Part shown: piece by piece, positions 57,429 through 64,000 of the stretch | Numbering within the stretch: position 1 is the stretch's first letter | How the letters are laid out: each line of letters begins with the position of its first letter | Source: Duganella sp. CF517 | GTDB lineage: Bacteria > Pseudomonadota > Gammaproteobacteria > Burkholderiales > Burkholderiaceae_D | Assembly: GCF_900110275.1 (NCBI RefSeq) | Contig: NZ_FODC01000001.1 | Span: 248,001-312,000 of the forward strand | Length of the DNA stretch: 64,000 bases | Direction of reading: 5' to 3' | The notes under the pieces: generated by a model | Database searches by the model: none | What the model saw: the letters and a program-made list of their open reading frames with translations, nothing else | What the model was told of the DNA's origin: nothing | Position numbers and translations under genes: made by a program

Positions 57429-58939
57429 CCGCGCGCGCCATCGTGCGGGCGGCCTTGCTGCCGGCCGTGCTGGCCGCCGTGCTGGCGACAGTGCTGGCGC
57501 CAGCGGCGGCGGGCGCGCTCCATGCGGACGTCCCAGAGCCGCAAGCGGCAGCGTCGGCCCCCGTGGCCGGCGCCTCGCCGCCGGCGGGCGACGAACGCAT
57601 CCTGCCGCCAGCCGACGACGGCTCGCTTGATCCGGGCGCGAACCAGTTGCTGGTGATGCTGCGCCTGCCCGCCACGCATTACCGTCCCGACGCCACCTAC
57701 GGCGGCCGCTACATGGACGACAGCGGCAGCGGCGGACGTCGGCGCCGCGCCGAGGCGCTGGCGCGGCAGCACGGCATGACGGTGGTCGAGGGCTGGGCCA
57801 TGTCGCTGCTCGGCATCGATTGCTACGTGATGCGCTACAAGGACGACGCCGACGCCGCCCGCATCATCGAGCAGTTGTCGCGCGACCCGCAGGTGGAATG
57901 GGCGCAGCCGGTGGCCAGGTTCGAAGGTATGGCCGGCCAGGCGCCGCGCGGCGCGCCCGGCGGTGATTCCGCGCCGGCCTCCTCGATGAATTCGGCCAAT
58001 CCGGTGGCGCCGACTGCCGGTTCGCCGGCCGCCGCCGACGCGCTGTATCCGGTGCAGCCGGCGGCCCGCTACTGGCACGTTGCCGACCTGCACCGCTACA
58101 CCACCGGCCGCGAGGTCCGGGTCGCGGTGATCGACAGCGGCATCGACGGCAGCCACCCCGACCTGCACGGCCAGTTGGCGGTCAACGCCAATTTCGTCGA
58201 CAACGGCGAGCCGCCGCCGGAACTGCACGGCACCGCCGTCGCCGGCATCATCGCCGCGCGCAGCGGCAACGGCGGCATCGTCGGCGTGGCGCCCAAGGCC
58301 AAACTGATGGGGTTGCGGGCCTGCTGGCAACTGCCCAATCAGAGCACCCGGTGCAACAGCTTCACGTTGAGCAAGGCGATCAACTACGCGATCCTCAACG
58401 GCGCCAAAGTCATCAACCTGAGCCTGTCCGGTCCGCCCGACAGGCTGTTGGACCGTTTACTGGACGTCGCGCTGCAGCGCGGCATCGGCGTGGTCGGCGC
58501 GGTGGACGCGCAGGCGGGCGCGCCGACATTCCCCGCCAGCCATCGCGGCGTGCTGGCCGTCGCGTCGCAGCCGAGCGTCAAAGTGTCGGGCAATTTCGCG
58601 CCCGTGAGCGCGGCCGCGTTGATGGTCAAGACCGCGGCGGCGGCCGGCCTGGAGCGGCCGTTGTTCGCCCCCGGCAACGACGTGCCGACCACCGCCCCGG
58701 GCGCGCGCTGGGCCTTCGTCAGCGGCAGCTCGTACGCGGCGGCCCACGTCTCCGGTATGCTGGCGCTGCTGGGGGAGTTGCAACCCGGCGCCACGCCCGC
58801 CCAGCTGCGGGGCATGCTGCAAGCGCCGGAAGTATTGAACGCTGTTAATATTGACGCATGCGCCACCATCTCCCATCTCATCGACCGTTGCACCTGCGGC
58901 TGCCCAGCGAAGTTGACCCAGCGCGGCGCCACCCGGTGA
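57425..58939 (+). CDS. S8 family serine protease (subtilase)
   Basis: 504 residues from a GTG overlapping the anti-sigma stop (GTGA). The signal peptide is about 1-30. A pro-domain (about 70-170) contains LLVMLRLPATHYRPD, MTVVEGWAMSLLGIDCYVMRY and ARIIEQLSRDPQVEWAQP. The catalytic triad is Asp237 (AVIDSGIDGSHPD), His268 (ELHGTAVAGII) and Ser436 (GSSYAAAHVSGM), in normal order. The C-terminus has a small Cys cluster (CATISHLIDRCTCGCP), perhaps disulfide-bonded. It is probably periplasmic or secreted and, by operon position, involved in envelope-stress signalling. Confidence 0.93.
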   Translation: MTARAIVRAALLPAVLAAVLATVLAPAAAGALHADVPEPQAAASAPVAGASPPAGDERILPPADDGSLDPGANQLLVMLRLPATHYRPDATYGGRYMDDSGSGGRRRRAEALARQHGMTVVEGWAMSLLGIDCYVMRYKDDADAARIIEQLSRDPQVEWAQPVARFEGMAGQAPRGAPGGDSAPASSMNSANPVAPTAGSPAAADALYPVQPAARYWHVADLHRYTTGREVRVAVIDSGIDGSHPDLHGQLAVNANFVDNGEPPPELHGTAVAGIIAARSGNGGIVGVAPKAKLMGLRACWQLPNQSTRCNSFTLSKAINYAILNGAKVINLSLSGPPDRLLDRLLDVALQRGIGVVGAVDAQAGAPTFPASHRGVLAVASQPSVKVSGNFAPVSAAALMVKTAAAAGLERPLFAPGNDVPTTAPGARWAFVSGSSYAAAHVSGMLALLGELQPGATPAQLRGMLQAPEVLNAVNIDACATISHLIDRCTCGCPAKLTQRGATR

Positions 58940-59640
58940 AGCCGCGCGGCGCTGCCGTCGCCCTCGCCTGGCTGTGCGCCCTGGCGCCGGCGGCGCGCGC
59001 GCAGGCGGACATGGACATCAGCGGCAGCGTGGCGCTGCAGTCGGAGTACCGCTATCGCGGACAAAATCCGGGCAAGGGCAACGCCGTGCCGCAGGTGACC
59101 GTCAATGTCGACGGCGTGGCGGGATGGTATCTGGGCGGGTTCGCCAGCGCCATGACCATCGGCGACGCCGAAGGCTACAAGCTGCAAGGCTACGCCGGCT
59201 ATGCGCGACGGCTCGCCTCGGGCGGCAGCTGGGAGGCGGGCTGCAGCCGCATCACCTACACGCAAGCGCACCAAAATGACTTCTCGGAGTGCTACGCCGG
59301 CTTGAGCTTCGAGCGTGGCAGCACGCGGATCTACTATTCGCCCAAGTACCTGGGCTTCCCGGTGAAGACGGTGTACGCCGAGGTGAGCGCGTTCTACCCG
59401 GTGCATCCGCGCTTCAACCTGATCGCCCACGCCGGCGTGCTGCATAACGTTAGCGGCGACTACTGGCCTGGCATCCCGACTTCCTCGCGCATCGACGCGC
59501 GGCTCGGCGTCGGCATCCCGTTAGGCAACTGGACGGTGCAAATCGCCCGCGAATATGTGCAGGACGACGGCCGGCGCTATGCCTGGTATCCGGTGCATCC
59601 GCCAAAATCGTGGAGCCTGGGCCTGACCTACGCGTTCTAA
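58936..59640 (+). CDS. TorF-family putative porin (Gcw_chp)
   Basis: 234 residues from a GTG overlapping the protease stop (GTGA), chosen over an upstream ATG because a signal peptide (ALAWLCALAPAARAQA) starts there. The mature part has the family pattern: MDISGSVALQSEYRYRGQNPGKGNAVPQVTVNVDG, GWYLGGFASAM, GYAGYARRL, RIYYSPKYLG, GLTYAF. It is a small beta-barrel with a C-terminal Phe. Substrate unknown. It is the last gene of the sigma operon. Confidence 0.85.
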   Translation: MKPRGAAVALAWLCALAPAARAQADMDISGSVALQSEYRYRGQNPGKGNAVPQVTVNVDGVAGWYLGGFASAMTIGDAEGYKLQGYAGYARRLASGGSWEAGCSRITYTQAHQNDFSECYAGLSFERGSTRIYYSPKYLGFPVKTVYAEVSAFYPVHPRFNLIAHAGVLHNVSGDYWPGIPTSSRIDARLGVGIPLGNWTVQIAREYVQDDGRRYAWYPVHPPKSWSLGLTYAF

Positions 59641-59660
59641 GCGAACGACCGCCCGCCGAC

Positions 59661-59692
59661 GGCTTCACGGCTTCACGGCTTCACGGCTGCAC
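59661..59692. repeat. Four tandem 8-bp units at a stop codon
   Basis: GGCTTCAC occurs three times (59661-59684) followed by GGCTGCAC (59685-59692). On the minus strand each unit carries TGA, and because 8 is not a multiple of 3 the units place a stop in all three frames. They overlap the 3' end of the DUF4259 gene, so slippage would change its last residues only slightly. Confidence 0.75.
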
Positions 59693-60097
59693 GCGCGCGC
59701 GCAGCTCCTCGACCGACGCGCGCCACGCCTCGTAATGCTCGCTCTCGGCCCACAGCTCGCGCAATTCCGATTGGTCCGACAGGATGCGGGCGATGGCCTG
59801 CAGGGCCTTGTCCTCCAGATCGGCGCGCCGGCGCGCCTTCGGCTTGCGCGCCGCGACCCACTGGTCCACCACCGCGCTGTCTTCGCTGGCCGCGCCACCC
59901 TTGCCCTGAAGGCGCGCGATGACCTCGACGGCCACCAGCGCCTCGGCCGCGAACGGCGCCTCCAGCTCGCCGGCGCTGGTGTCGAGCGCCGTGTTGAGCG
60001 TGTCCTCGACCGCGTCCAGATTGCTAATCTCCTGCAAATCCTGCGCCCAGTCCTGCGCGTAGTCGTTGCCGAAAGCGTCCACCGCCCATGTCCCCAT
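59681..60097 (-). CDS. DUF4259-domain protein
   Basis: 138 residues with a strong AAGGAG before the ATG. The N-terminal motif MGTWAVDAFGNDYAQDWAQDL is the DUF4259 signature. The rest is alpha-helical (ALDTSAGELEAPFAAEALVAVEVIARL, LEDKALQAIARILSDQSELRELWAES, YEAWRASVEELRARV). No function is known. It starts 10 bases after the SPFH gene, so it is in the same operon. The C-terminus is set by an octamer repeat. Confidence 0.85.
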   Translation of the reverse strand: MGTWAVDAFGNDYAQDWAQDLQEISNLDAVEDTLNTALDTSAGELEAPFAAEALVAVEVIARLQGKGGAASEDSAVVDQWVAARKPKARRRADLEDKALQAIARILSDQSELRELWAESEHYEAWRASVEELRARVQP

Positions 60098-60107
60098 CGC
60101 CTGCTCC

Positions 60108-61058
60108 TTATACTTTGGCTGGTTTGATCAGCGGCGCGTCCTTCTGCGTCTTCACCACTTGCATGGCGGTGGCGATCAAGCCGCTCATTTCACCCAGGTT
60201 GGCCGGGATGATAATCGAATTATTGGTTTTGGCAAGCTGGCCGAAGGCGCCGACGTACTGCTCCGCCACCTTCAGGTTGACCGCGTCCTCGCCACCCGGC
60301 TCGCGGATCGCGGCGCCCACCTGGCGCAGCGCCGTCGCATTGGCTTCCGCCAGCGCGACGATGGCGGCGGCCTGGCCTTCGGCGCGGTTGATGGCAGCCT
60401 GCTTGTCGCCCTCCGAGCGGGCGATCTGCGCTTCGCGCTCGCCGTTGGCGATGTTGATCTGTTCCTGCTTGCGTCCCTCGGAGGCGGCGATCAGCGCGCG
60501 CTTTTCGCGCTCGGCGGTGATCTGCGCCTGCATCGCGTGCAGGATCTCCTTCGGCGGCGTCAGGTCCTTGATCTCGTAGCGCAGCACCTTCACGCCCCAG
60601 TTGGCGGCCGATTCGTCGATGGCGTTGACCACCGTGGTGTTGATGTGGTCGCGCTCCTCGAAGGTCTTGTCCAGTTCCATGCGGCCGATCACAGAGCGCA
60701 GGGTGGTCTGCGCCAGCTGCGTGATGGCGGCGATGTAGTTCGACGAACCGTACGAGGCGCGCATGGCGTCGGTGATCTGGAAGTACAGGATGCCGTCCAC
60801 CTGCAGCTGCGTGTTGTCTTTGGTGATGCAGACCTGCGGCGGCACGTCGAGCGGGATCTCCTTGAGCACGTGCTTGTAGGCGATGCGGTCGACAAACGGG
60901 ATCACGATATTGAGTCCGGGCGCCAGCGTGGCATGGTATTTACCAAGCCGCTCGACCACCCACGCGTGCTGCTGCGGCACCACGTTGATCGTCTTGAACA
61001 CGAACACCAGCGCCACAAACAGGATCACCAGGGTGACGCTGCCAAATGAGATATCCAT
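60108..61058 (-). CDS. SPFH/stomatin-like membrane protein (QmcA/paraslipin type)
   Basis: 316 residues: an N-terminal membrane helix (VTLVILFVALVFVFKTI), the SPFH/band 7 domain (VPQQHAWVVERLGKYHATLAPGLNIVIPFVDRIAYK, LQVDGILYFQITD, GRMELDKTFEERDHINTTVVNAIDESAANWGVKVLRYEIKDLTPP), a coiled coil (AQITAEREKRALIAASEGRKQEQINIANGEREAQI) and an oligomerisation tail. It scaffolds membrane microdomains. Such genes usually pair with an NfeD gene; here an extra gene lies between the two. Confidence 0.94.
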   Translation of the reverse strand: MDISFGSVTLVILFVALVFVFKTINVVPQQHAWVVERLGKYHATLAPGLNIVIPFVDRIAYKHVLKEIPLDVPPQVCITKDNTQLQVDGILYFQITDAMRASYGSSNYIAAITQLAQTTLRSVIGRMELDKTFEERDHINTTVVNAIDESAANWGVKVLRYEIKDLTPPKEILHAMQAQITAEREKRALIAASEGRKQEQINIANGEREAQIARSEGDKQAAINRAEGQAAAIVALAEANATALRQVGAAIREPGGEDAVNLKVAEQYVGAFGQLAKTNNSIIIPANLGEMSGLIATAMQVVKTQKDAPLIKPAKV

Positions 61059-61080
61059 AAATTCCTCTGCTAATAAGTAA

Positions 61081-61135
61081 GGCCGATTCAGGCCAGTTGG
61101 GCCCGATTCAGGCCGCTTTTAGGCCAGTTCAGGCC
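61081..61135. repeat. AGGCC-based short repeats between two genes
   Basis: The gap between the unknown gene and the SPFH gene holds several AGGCC words, including two copies of CGATTCAGGCC and two of AGGCCAGTT. They reach into the last codons of the unknown gene. Probably slippage-derived; no function seen. Confidence 0.45.
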
Positions 61136-61898
61136 GCGATCCGGTCGCCGTCGCCAGCTTCAAATCTGTTTTCTCGACCAGGTCGGGATAGCCGGCGACG
61201 ACCAGGTATCGGCGCAGGATCTCGAGGCGGTCGATCCAGTCCCCGGAACCATCGAACAGCGTCGTCAAATCCTCCACCACCACGCGGGCCGACGGCGGAT
61301 GCAGCAGCGCGATGAACACCAGGCCCCAGAACCACAACTGCGTCACGCGGAGATTCTCCGCTTCGGTATAGCGCTGCCCTCGCAGCACTTTCATGATGCG
61401 CATGACGAGCAGGATGTCCTCGCCGTAGGGCAGGAACCTGGCCTTCTTCTCCAGCATGCCCGGGATCGAAACGTAATTGTTCACGTGCGCCCACACCTTG
61501 CGGTACTTCAGGTATGCCTCCAGCGTGAGCGGTTCCTCGTTGGCCAGCGCCCATTTGCCATCGTGGCCGAACAGCAGGATGCCCTGCGCGCGTCCAAGGC
61601 CGCACAGCGTGTAATCGGAGCCCAGCAAATTCGTCACCGGCTGGTAGGCCAGGCGCAGCACCTCGAAGTCTTCCTCTTTCTTCACCGCCGGCAGCACGTC
61701 GTTGCGCAGCAGGTGGAAATAGAACATGAACAGCTGCTCGTCGTCGAGCAACCTGGGCGCGCGCGGAATCAGTGCTTTGATCTCGTAATGGTTGTAGCAG
61801 TAGAACGAGCCCTGCTCGAGCTTTTCGAGCGCCTTGTCCTCGTCGTCGATGAAGGCGAGCAGGATCTCTGTCGGTTCGGTGATCTTGGTGTCGGCCAT
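61119..61898 (-). CDS. Unknown protein between NfeD and SPFH genes
   Basis: 259 residues from ATG 61898, two bases after the NfeD-like stop. It is mostly helical and soluble-looking (LLAFIDDEDKALEKLEQGSFYCYNHYEIKALIPRAPRLLDDEQLFMFYFHLLRND, GLGRAQGILLFGHDGKWALANEEPLTLEAYLKYRKVW, ENLRVTQLWFWGLVFIALLHPPSARVVVEDL), with one moderately hydrophobic stretch at about 205-220. I recognise no family or motif. Tight spacing puts it in one operon with the NfeD-like, SPFH and DUF4259 genes, so a membrane-microdomain role is inferred only from position. Confidence 0.75.
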   Translation of the reverse strand: MADTKITEPTEILLAFIDDEDKALEKLEQGSFYCYNHYEIKALIPRAPRLLDDEQLFMFYFHLLRNDVLPAVKKEEDFEVLRLAYQPVTNLLGSDYTLCGLGRAQGILLFGHDGKWALANEEPLTLEAYLKYRKVWAHVNNYVSIPGMLEKKARFLPYGEDILLVMRIMKVLRGQRYTEAENLRVTQLWFWGLVFIALLHPPSARVVVEDLTTLFDGSGDWIDRLEILRRYLVVAGYPDLVEKTDLKLATATGSRPELA

Positions 61899-61900
61899 GC

Positions 61901-62320
61901 TCAGTGCCCCACGATGAGTGTACTGCCGCGCACCTCGCGGATGATGAAGCGCCCCGCCTGCGCGGCCGCCCCCGGCGCCAGCTCCACGTCCCACTGCGCG
62001 CCACGGTACATCACGCGGGCGGCGCCGTGGTCCCAGTGCGCCACCTGCACCGCCTGGCCGATGTCGAGATTCACATTCGGGTCGCGCATGGCGTCGAGCT
62101 TGGTTCGCTTGCCGAAGCGGCTGCGGCGCAGCAGCAAGGTGGCGACGACGCCGACGATGGCCGCCGCCAGCATCTGCACCGGCATATCGATGCGCAGCAG
62201 CGCCACCAACGCCGCCGCGAGCGCGCCGAGCGCCACCATCAGCAGGTAGAACGTGCCGACGAACAGCTCGAGCGCCACCAGCGCGCCCGCCACCGCCAGC
62301 CACATAATCCAGTCCGTCAT
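61901..62320 (-). CDS. NfeD-like membrane protein (short form)
   Basis: 139 residues from ATG 62320, which has GGGGG about eight bases upstream (a TTG at 62335 is less likely). Two or three membrane helices (IMWLAVAGALVALELFVG, LLMVALGALAAALVALL, MLAAAIVGVVATLLL) precede an OB-fold domain (NLDIGQAVQVAHWDHGAARVMYRGAQWDVELAPGA, GRFIIREVRGSTLIVGH). NfeD proteins act with SPFH proteins in membrane organisation. This is the short form without the protease domain. Confidence 0.9.
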   Translation of the reverse strand: MTDWIMWLAVAGALVALELFVGTFYLLMVALGALAAALVALLRIDMPVQMLAAAIVGVVATLLLRRSRFGKRTKLDAMRDPNVNLDIGQAVQVAHWDHGAARVMYRGAQWDVELAPGAAAQAGRFIIREVRGSTLIVGH

Positions 62321-62340
62321 GTTCTTGCCCCCCAAAAAGT

Positions 62341-62372
62341 AAAAACCCCCGCGGCCCTGTGGGCGGCGAGGG
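62341..62372 (-). terminator. ppsA terminator
   Basis: An imperfect GC hairpin around GCCC-TGT-GGGC with outer CCC/GGG pairs, followed on the minus strand by U5. It lies in the 122-base gap between ppsA and the NfeD-like gene. Confidence 0.6.
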
Positions 62373-62373
62373 T

Positions 62374-62398
62374 AACGATAAAGGATATCCTTATCGTT
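62374..62398. repeat. Near-perfect 25-bp palindrome
   Basis: AACGATAA and TTATCGTT flank GGATATCC with a single extra A. It lies 45 bases after the ppsA stop and could form a second terminator-like hairpin or an operator for the NfeD-SPFH operon. Confidence 0.55.
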
Positions 62399-62442
62399 GT
62401 GAAGACATTATTTTTGCCTTCTTTATATTTTTCAGCACGCTA

Positions 62443-64000
62443 TCACTTCTGCAGCGCGGCCAGCTTCTGCCAGGTGTCGATCACCGAGTCCGGATTGAGC
62501 GACATCGACTCGATGCCCTGCTCCATCAGCCAGACCGCGAAGTCCGGATGGTCGGAAGGACCCTGGCCGCAAATACCGATGTACTTGCCCTGCGCGCGGC
62601 AAGCCTTGATCGCCAGAGACAGCAGCGCCTTGACGGCCGGATCGCGCTCGTCGAAGTCGGCCGCCAGCAGCGCCATGCCGGAGTCGCGGTCCAGGCCCAG
62701 CGTCAGCTGGGTCAGGTCGTTGGAACCGATCGAGAAGCCGTCGAAGTGCTCCAGGAACTGGTCGGCGAGGATCGCGTTCGAAGGCACTTCGCACATCATG
62801 ATCAGGCGCAGGTCGTTTTCGCCGCGCACCAGACCGTTTTTGGCCAGCAGGTTGACGACCTTCTCGGCCTGGCCCAGGGTACGCACGAACGGCACCATGA
62901 TCTCGACGTTGGTCAGGCCCATGTCGTTACGCACGCGCTTCATCGCCTGGCATTCCATTTCGAACGCGCCGGCGAAGTCCTCGGCCAGGTAGCGCGCCGC
63001 GCCACGGAAGCCCAGCATCGGGTTTTCCTCGTCCGGCTCGTAGCGCGAACCGCCGATCAGTTTTTTATACTCGTTCGACTTGAAGTCGGACAGGCGCACG
63101 ATCACCGGTTTCGGCCAGAAGGCGGCGGCGATGGTGGCGATACCCTCGGCCAGCTTGTCGACGTAGAAGGCTTTCGGCGAGGCGTGGCCGCGCGCGACCG
63201 ACTCCACCGCTTTTTTCAGGTCCGCATCGATGTTCGGATATTCCAGGATCGCTTTCGGGTGAACGCCGATGTTGTTGTTGATGATGAATTCCAGACGCGC
63301 CAGGCCGACGCCGGCGTTCGGCACGGACTGGAAGTCGAACGCCAGCTGCGGATTGCCGACGTTGAGCATGATCTTGGTCGACAATTTCGGCAGTTCGCCG
63401 CGCGCCACTTCCGACACTTCCGTTTCCAGCAGGCCGTCGTAGATCTTGCCCTCGTCGCCTTCGGCGCAGGACACGGTGACGAAGGTGCCGTCCTTGAGGA
63501 TCTCGGTGGCGTCGCCGCAACCGACAACCGCCGGCACGCCCAGTTCGCGGGCGATGATCGCCGCGTGGCAGGTGCGGCCGCCGCGGTTGGTGACGATCGC
63601 CGAGGCGCGCTTCATGACCGGTTCCCAGTTAGGGTCGGTCATGTCGGCCACCAGCACGTCGCCCGGCTGCACGCGTTCCATGTCGGCCGGGTCGTGGATC
63701 ACGCGCACGGGACCGGCGCCGATCTTCTGGCCGATCGCACGGCCCGAGGTCAGCACGGTGCCGCTCGACTTCAGTTTGAAGCGCTGCTGCACGTCGGTCG
63801 CCTTCTGCTGCGATTTGACGGTCTCGGGACGCGCCTGCAGGATGTACAGTTTGCCGTCGCGGCCATCCTTGCCCCACTCGATGTCCATCGGACGGCCGTA
63901 GTGGTTCTCGATGATGACGGCGTACTTGGCCAGCTCCACCACTTCGGTGTCGTTCAGCGAGTAGCGGTTGCGCATTTCGACGGGAACGTCGACGGTCTTG
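62443..64000 (-). CDS. ppsA: Phosphoenolpyruvate synthase, C-terminal part
   Basis: The gene runs off the right edge; 519 C-terminal codons are visible of about 790 expected. The end of the nucleotide-binding domain is [26 protein letters not shown]. The central phosphohistidine domain has [19 protein letters not shown] with the catalytic His. The PEP/pyruvate barrel carries [50 protein letters not shown] and [14 protein letters not shown]. It makes PEP from pyruvate and ATP, supporting gluconeogenic growth. Confidence 0.97.
   Translation of the reverse strand, partial: KTVDVPVEMRNRYSLNDTEVVELAKYAVIIENHYGRPMDIEWGKDGRDGKLYILQARPETVKSQQKATDVQQRFKLKSSGTVLTSGRAIGQKIGAGPVRVIHDPADMERVQPGDVLVADMTDPNWEPVMKRASAIVTNRGGRTCHAAIIARELGVPAVVGCGDATEILKDGTFVTVSCAEGDEGKIYDGLLETEVSEVARGELPKLSTKIMLNVGNPQLAFDFQSVPNAGVGLARLEFIINNNIGVHPKAILEYPNIDADLKKAVESVARGHASPKAFYVDKLAEGIATIAAAFWPKPVIVRLSDFKSNEYKKLIGGSRYEPDEENPMLGFRGAARYLAEDFAGAFEMECQAMKRVRNDMGLTNVEIMVPFVRTLGQAEKVVNLLAKNGLVRGENDLRLIMMCEVPSNAILADQFLEHFDGFSIGSNDLTQLTLGLDRDSGMALLAADFDERDPAVKALLSLAIKACRAQGKYIGICGQGPSDHPDFAVWLMEQGIESMSLNPDSVIDTWQKLAALQK

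Overview
The window looks like a chromosomal segment of a GC-rich betaproteobacterium of the family Oxalobacteraceae (Massilia, Duganella or Janthinobacterium type). I infer this from codon use, a PEP-CTERM-like exported protein, a guaB-guaA and rnfH-ratA-smpB neighbourhood usual in Betaproteobacteria, and the many large TonB-dependent receptors (TBDRs) beside plant-polysaccharide enzymes. No tRNA, rRNA, CRISPR array, insertion sequence or prophage was recognised.

Region 1 (1-38 kb) is an accessory block for plant cell-wall polysaccharide use. It opens with the tail of a FadR-type GntR regulator, then TBDR, glucarate dehydratase and GH115 alpha-glucuronidase (glucuronoxylan side chains to uronate/aldarate catabolism), an AbfB-SGNH esterase, a GH42 beta-galactosidase with its own TBDR, and a GH43-like lipoprotein. 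Next comes a cell-surface-signalling cluster: ECF sigma factor, FecR, a TBDR with an N-terminal STN domain, remnants of a second FecR and STN, and a second, paralogous TBDR without STN. Divergent from the sigma gene are two GH2 enzymes, then a decayed PL11 rhamnogalacturonan lyase, a FadR-type regulator and a fifth TBDR. Four promoter-like sites with identical geometry (GGAAR, 13 nt, CGTCATA) precede the sigma gene, the FecR remnant, the second TBDR and the first GH2 gene. Together they define a compact ECF regulon and are the most interesting signal in the window.

Region 2 (38-52.4 kb) starts with guaB-guaA (purine synthesis), a PEP-CTERM-like protein and a DUF4124 protein. It continues with a LacI-family regulator, gluconokinase (behind a perfect TGTTAGCGCTAACA operator), a GPH-family sugar symporter, a GH94 phosphorylase and a GH3 beta-glucosidase. 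The set is best read as a cellobionate/gluconate module: import, phosphorolysis to glucose-1-phosphate and gluconate, then phosphorylation of gluconate.

Region 3 (52.4-64 kb) is mostly core: rnfH, ratA, smpB, two outer-membrane lipoproteins (one FlgO-like), a sirtuin, a sigma/anti-sigma/subtilase/porin operon with overlapping genes, a DUF4259 protein, an SPFH protein, an unknown gene, an NfeD-like protein and the 3' part of ppsA, which runs off the right edge. In the sigma operon the periplasmic domain of the anti-sigma factor resembles the pro-domain of the adjacent subtilase.
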